From the NCBI RefSeq assembly GCF_029873635.1, contig NC_080421.1, forward strand, positions 992,001 through 1,056,000: DNA of 64,000 bases, read 5' to 3'. The notes under the pieces are model-generated. The model saw only the letters and a list, made by a program, of their open reading frames with translations, was not told where the DNA came from and did not search any database. This DNA comes from Malania oleifera (Eukaryota > Streptophyta > Magnoliopsida > Santalales > Ximeniaceae). A program made the translations under genes and the position numbers. Shown in pieces: positions 60,048 to 64,000 of the stretch (position 1 is the stretch's first letter; each line of letters opens with the position of its first letter).

Positions 60048-61830
60048 TGTAAGGACTCGAACCCGAATGGGTTCCTATGTATAATTTTTTTAGCGAATGC
60101 AAATAAATCTAAATTATTTTTATTACCAATGCACTAATTAGCTTCATTACAATTATATGTCTTAACTATTAAAATGTCAATTTCTAAAATTTTAAAATAC
60201 AAAAAAATATTCTAAATTGTATTATGCTAAATTTTTATTTTACTCTACTCTTTTTACTCTCATCTATGCACTTGCTACGCCAAATTTCTAGTATACTTTT
60301 TAAAATTATTTGAAATATAAAATAACGATTGGGGTAAGACAACGCTCAGTGAGTAAATAAGATTATCATTAGTGTGTGACCAAAATGAACTTTCATAATA
60401 TTATACTTTCGTAAAATAATATTTAATACTATAACTTCAAAACTGCTTTTAAAATAAACGTAAATTTAAAATTTTCTACATAAAACTTTTACCATCAAGT
60501 ATAATAAAATTTTATAACCACATACTATAATTGTTAAATTAAACTTTTAATTTTAAAGCTGTAACTATAATATTTAATTATATACATATAGACTTTTCTT
60601 TATATGTTTCCTTTAGATCATCATTTAGGACAAAAATGACCATGTTCACATAAACATATATTTTTCTTTCAAATCATCAATAGTTTCGTACACGTAATTA
60701 AATATGTATATACATGTACTGTAAAAAAAATCACCCTTAAACCTATTAGTCGTAAGTCATGTTTCTATTAGTCATAAGTCAAGTTTACCCCCATGATTGG
60801 GTTATGCGGTCCGAAAACTGGACTTAGCTGACTTGCTGGTCAAACTAAATCAAAGTACATCATCATTAAGTGAAATTTTCCCCATTAAGCCCTGATCCAG
60901 CCTATGTGTACACTCAGGAGAAATCCATTATTATATAAAACCACTCTATAAACAGTGTAGGTGTACTCTGATCCGTTTAAATTTTAAGTTGCAGTACCAA
61001 ATATTCGTAATTTCTATATTGTCCGAGTCATAAGGGGTTTTGAAAATATTTTATTATATAATTTATACAATTAAAATAATATCATGAAAATCTCATTTTT
61101 ATTCATATTTTCATGAAATACACAATGTAAAAATAAACTCATGTCATATTTACTTATATTTTCGTGAAATATGTAACGTACAAATAAACTCATGCCACAC
61201 GATTTTAGTGTTAAAAATATTTTTTTAATAGAAAGTAATGTTATAAAATACCTGAGGGATTTAGAACATTTCTTAACTAAAAAATAAATGCAAGTATATT
61301 AAAGATAAAACTGGTATAATTTAATATGTGTAAAAATAAATTTGGGAAAATTTTATGAAAAATAACTAACGAAATCAAAATTTACTTACAAATAAACTCT
61401 AGTATAATTTTTAATAAAAATCTAATATAGTCAAATTTACTTACAAATAAATTCGGGTATAAATTTTAATAAAAATTTAACATAATTAAAATTTACTTAT
61501 CTCTTATTTAACATTGTAATACGATCACAATGAATATCTTTAAAAAATGAGATCGAAAAGAGTGGGTGAGTGAGAATTTTAATTATAACAAAATTTTTTT
61601 CTCTACTACTAATATTTTTACTCACTAATCTTTCTGTTCCTTTGGAAATTTTTTGTGAAAAATGAAGGTTGAGAGCTTCCTATTTATATGAAAATTTTGG
61701 GGAAGAAAATGAAATTTGTAAAAGTGTGAGGAGAGGGGTGAAACTATAATTTTTTTTAAAATAAAGGAATGGGCATGAGATGGGTTTGGGATGGGAGGTA
61801 TGGGATGAGGATGGGGGTACATGTAGGGAA
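60048..61830 (-). mobile_element. LTR family A, copy 4 (old, reverse orientation)
   Basis: Begins TGTAAGGACTCGAACCC on the plus strand, a diverged version of the TGTAACACCCC end. It follows copy B throughout: GGTAAGACAACGCTCAGTGA near 60332, CCCCATGATTGGGTTATGCG near 60789, and a reversed TATA region near 61680 (CTATTTATATG). It is clearly more diverged than A, B and C. LTR H interrupts it at 61831, and the rest is not recovered. Confidence 0.75.
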
Positions 61831-63302
61831 TGTAGTGATCCTAAAAAAATGAAAATGAAAATTAAAAATAAATTTAATTTTTTTTAAAAAATTTAAAAAC
61901 AATTTAAAAATTAAATTAATTAAATTATTATTATCAATTAAAGAATATAATATAATAATATATAAGATAAGTAAAAGGAAAGCAATCATGAGATTGAAAT
62001 CTCAGGATTGCAGAGAGCTTCTGGTTGCTGTTGCAGCGTCCGTCTCCTTCGTCTTCTCTCCTCCACTCTCCACCATTTTTTTCTTCAATATTCGTTTGAT
62101 CGAAAATCAGAAAACACCGTTGGGTTCCTATCACCGCCACCGACAATCCTATTGGAGTGGATTTGTCATAGGAGAGTGTAAGCATATCTTTTGGGGTAAG
62201 GCCAATTTTCACTCTTACCTCAATTTTTCTTAAACCATACATCCAATTAACGAACGAAAATTATGAGAAGACTCGTGGGGAGACTCTCTACAATCTAACT
62301 AGAGTGAGTTTTCGAATTGGAGCTCTAGGGCACTAATCATAAATCGGGATAAGTTTAATAAGTTAGACTTTTATTTGGCTATTTAGGGTATTCAAAACCC
62401 AGGCGGATTTTAGGAAAAATTAATCTAGGGATTGTGATGAATAATATGGTAAAATTTGAATTTTAAGATTTCAGGGGTTTTAAATGTCGTGGGGCGTAGG
62501 CCGAGGTTTTATCGGGCTTTTTAGGAATCAGGCAAGGGGATTAAGTCAAGTCAGAAATTTTATTTAATTTGAACCAATTAAATTAATATATTTATTTATT
62601 TAAATATTTGAAGGTTATTTTGAAAACCAACCGTTCGAAATGGATTTTACAAACTTAGAATATATGGTATGATATTTTGAATAGAAACGAACGGTGGAAA
62701 GTTTGGTTGTTTATATGGTTATGTTTAAATATTGAAATTGTGTGGCCAATGATTATTTGGTAGGATTTATTATTTAACTGGATTTGAGACTGTTTGCGAA
62801 ATACTGGAACTGTTTGTGAAATATTGAAATTATTGTGAAAAATACTGAAACTGCTTGTGAAAAATGCAGGATTTTGAAATAAAGGCCAGTGGCCGGATAT
62901 TGTTTGTTTGACCAAGGGCCAGGATTATTATTTGATGGCCGAGGGCTCGGGTTTTATTTAAACAGCTGTAAGCCGGATTGTATTTGTGGCCGGGGGTCAG
63001 GTTTTTGGAATAACAGGAAATATATGTGAATTGATATTTTAAATGGTGATTTCTATTGTCTAAATTGCATGATATGCTTTAGGAACCCTGGGGACCAGTG
63101 TATTGTGAGTACAGTACCGTTGCTAGTTAGACCATGTGCACCCACATTGTTCTGGATAGAAGTGTAGAGGGTTTAGCTGACTGCCTGCGTGAGATTGAAG
63201 TAAGGGCGTCGGACCTGCAGCTTTGTTGTGGATGCCTGCATATGTGTTTGCAGAGGATGTTGCTTTTTTTTTACTTTGCTTGGACTAATCACCCAAGCTT
63301 AG
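61831..63302 (+). mobile_element. LTR H, 5' portion, cut by copy I'
   Basis: Begins TGTAGTGATCCTAAAAAAAT. The leader text CACCGTTGGGTTCCTATC near 62116 matches LTR G near 20395. A short array of GGCC(A/G)(A/G)GGG-type units lies at 62880-63000. TACAGTACCGTTGCTAG near 63110 and the start of the next shared block follow before the break at 63303. Confidence 0.65.
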
Positions 63303-64000
63303 TGTAACGTCCTGCTAAATTTTTTTTTTACACTAATAAATACTATGAAATTTCACTACTCCGTTATTTTTTAATTAATATAAAACCATTAACTTAAGCA
63401 GCGAGAAGCTGAAGTCAAGTATCCACAACCATATACATATACAATACAATACCAAAGTGCTAAATACTCCTAAAATATACATATATAACTGAACTAGGGC
63501 TACACGAAAATACCCCTCTTTCCCAAAAACACTCACCTTACTGGCAGGGTAGCACTGTAGACCCCTCTATCTGCGAGCCTGTTCTGTTTGCCTAGCTGGA
63601 TCACCTGAATAATATTAATTTAATGGGATGAGATGACGCTCAGTAAGACAAAATATGTTATTGCTAGAGTATGACAAATGAGCTACATGTTTGAAAAATC
63701 TGATTTGGAAAAATACCATAAATAACACAACTGAATAAAACCTGTATACCAGCTGCAAAATAAATCATACCTAGGTTGCTTAACATAAATTGATTTTTTC
63801 TGAATATTATTTCCATAATACTGCCAATATCTATAGGTAAGACTATTTTCTGTAAAGTTGATCATACATGTATATATAATAACTGAGAAAATTTCCTGGA
63901 TAGATAACTAAAAGTCATGATTTAACCCATCATGACAGGGTTGTGTGGCCCGAAGGTGGGACCTAACCTGGCTGGCCGATCAGGGTAAGTCAACTGAACT
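63303..64000 (-). mobile_element. LTR I', second copy of LTR I (continues past window)
   Basis: Begins TGTAACGTCCTGC on the plus strand and stays closely similar to 28966-29660 to the window end, including CTGTATACC and GTTGTGTGGCCCGAAGGTGG near 63940. It is inserted in LTR H. Its promoter half lies beyond 64000. Confidence 0.85.

Overview
This window is nuclear DNA from a flowering plant, most likely a eudicot. It is AT-rich, packed with LTR retrotransposons (mostly solo LTRs inserted into one another), and holds spliceosomal genes with GT-AG introns. I can support three host genes. First, an intronless, GC-rich EXORDIUM-like gene (35412-36452, +). Second, a two-exon seed-type (type 4, Ec) metallothionein (41500-41832, +). 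Third, a five-exon plant homologue of TANGO2, an NRDE-domain protein (54129 down to 42188, -), which I assembled exon by exon. Its third intron is about 9.5 kb and is filled with non-LTR elements. The metallothionein and TANGO2 genes converge, 355 bp apart.

Layout. 1-12936: a decayed Ty3/gypsy element (Tekay/Del-like chromovirus) whose integrase region is split by LTR 'L'. L is split by LTR 'D', and D by two opposite copies (A and B) of a 2.3-2.4 kb LTR family. A third copy (C) splits the end of the same polyprotein with a perfect 5-bp target duplication. The element's polypurine tract and 3' LTR follow. 14892-18714 is a solo LTR (J) carrying another LTR (N) just downstream of its TATA box. 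20250-24537 is an LTR (G) carrying a solo LTR (F) with a perfect target duplication. 24870-27377 holds a Copia 3' end, a Cassandra-like LTR with a 5S rRNA-derived promoter, and a further partial LTR (E). 27378-33890 holds a Copia LTR (K), a solo LTR (I) with target duplication GGACC, and an LTR (M) next to a tRNA-iMet primer-binding site. 35-42 kb is the gene-bearing part. 43-51 kb (TANGO2 intron 3) holds an L1-type LINE with an inverted 5' part and two head-to-tail RTE-type LINEs, both lacking catalytic RT residues. 56.7-64 kb is again nested LTRs: SIRE-like Copia LTRs, a fourth A-family copy, LTR H, and a second copy of I.

The least explained signal is in the LTRs. About fourteen LTRs from visibly different subfamilies share the same ordered noncoding blocks. 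Several also carry arrays of the palindrome TCGTCGACGA upstream of the TATA box, and a strong splice-donor-like and splice-acceptor-like pair 1.07-1.16 kb apart. None of the LTR or LINE proteins is intact. The three host genes do not form a pathway together. All boundaries and identities come from reading the sequence only.
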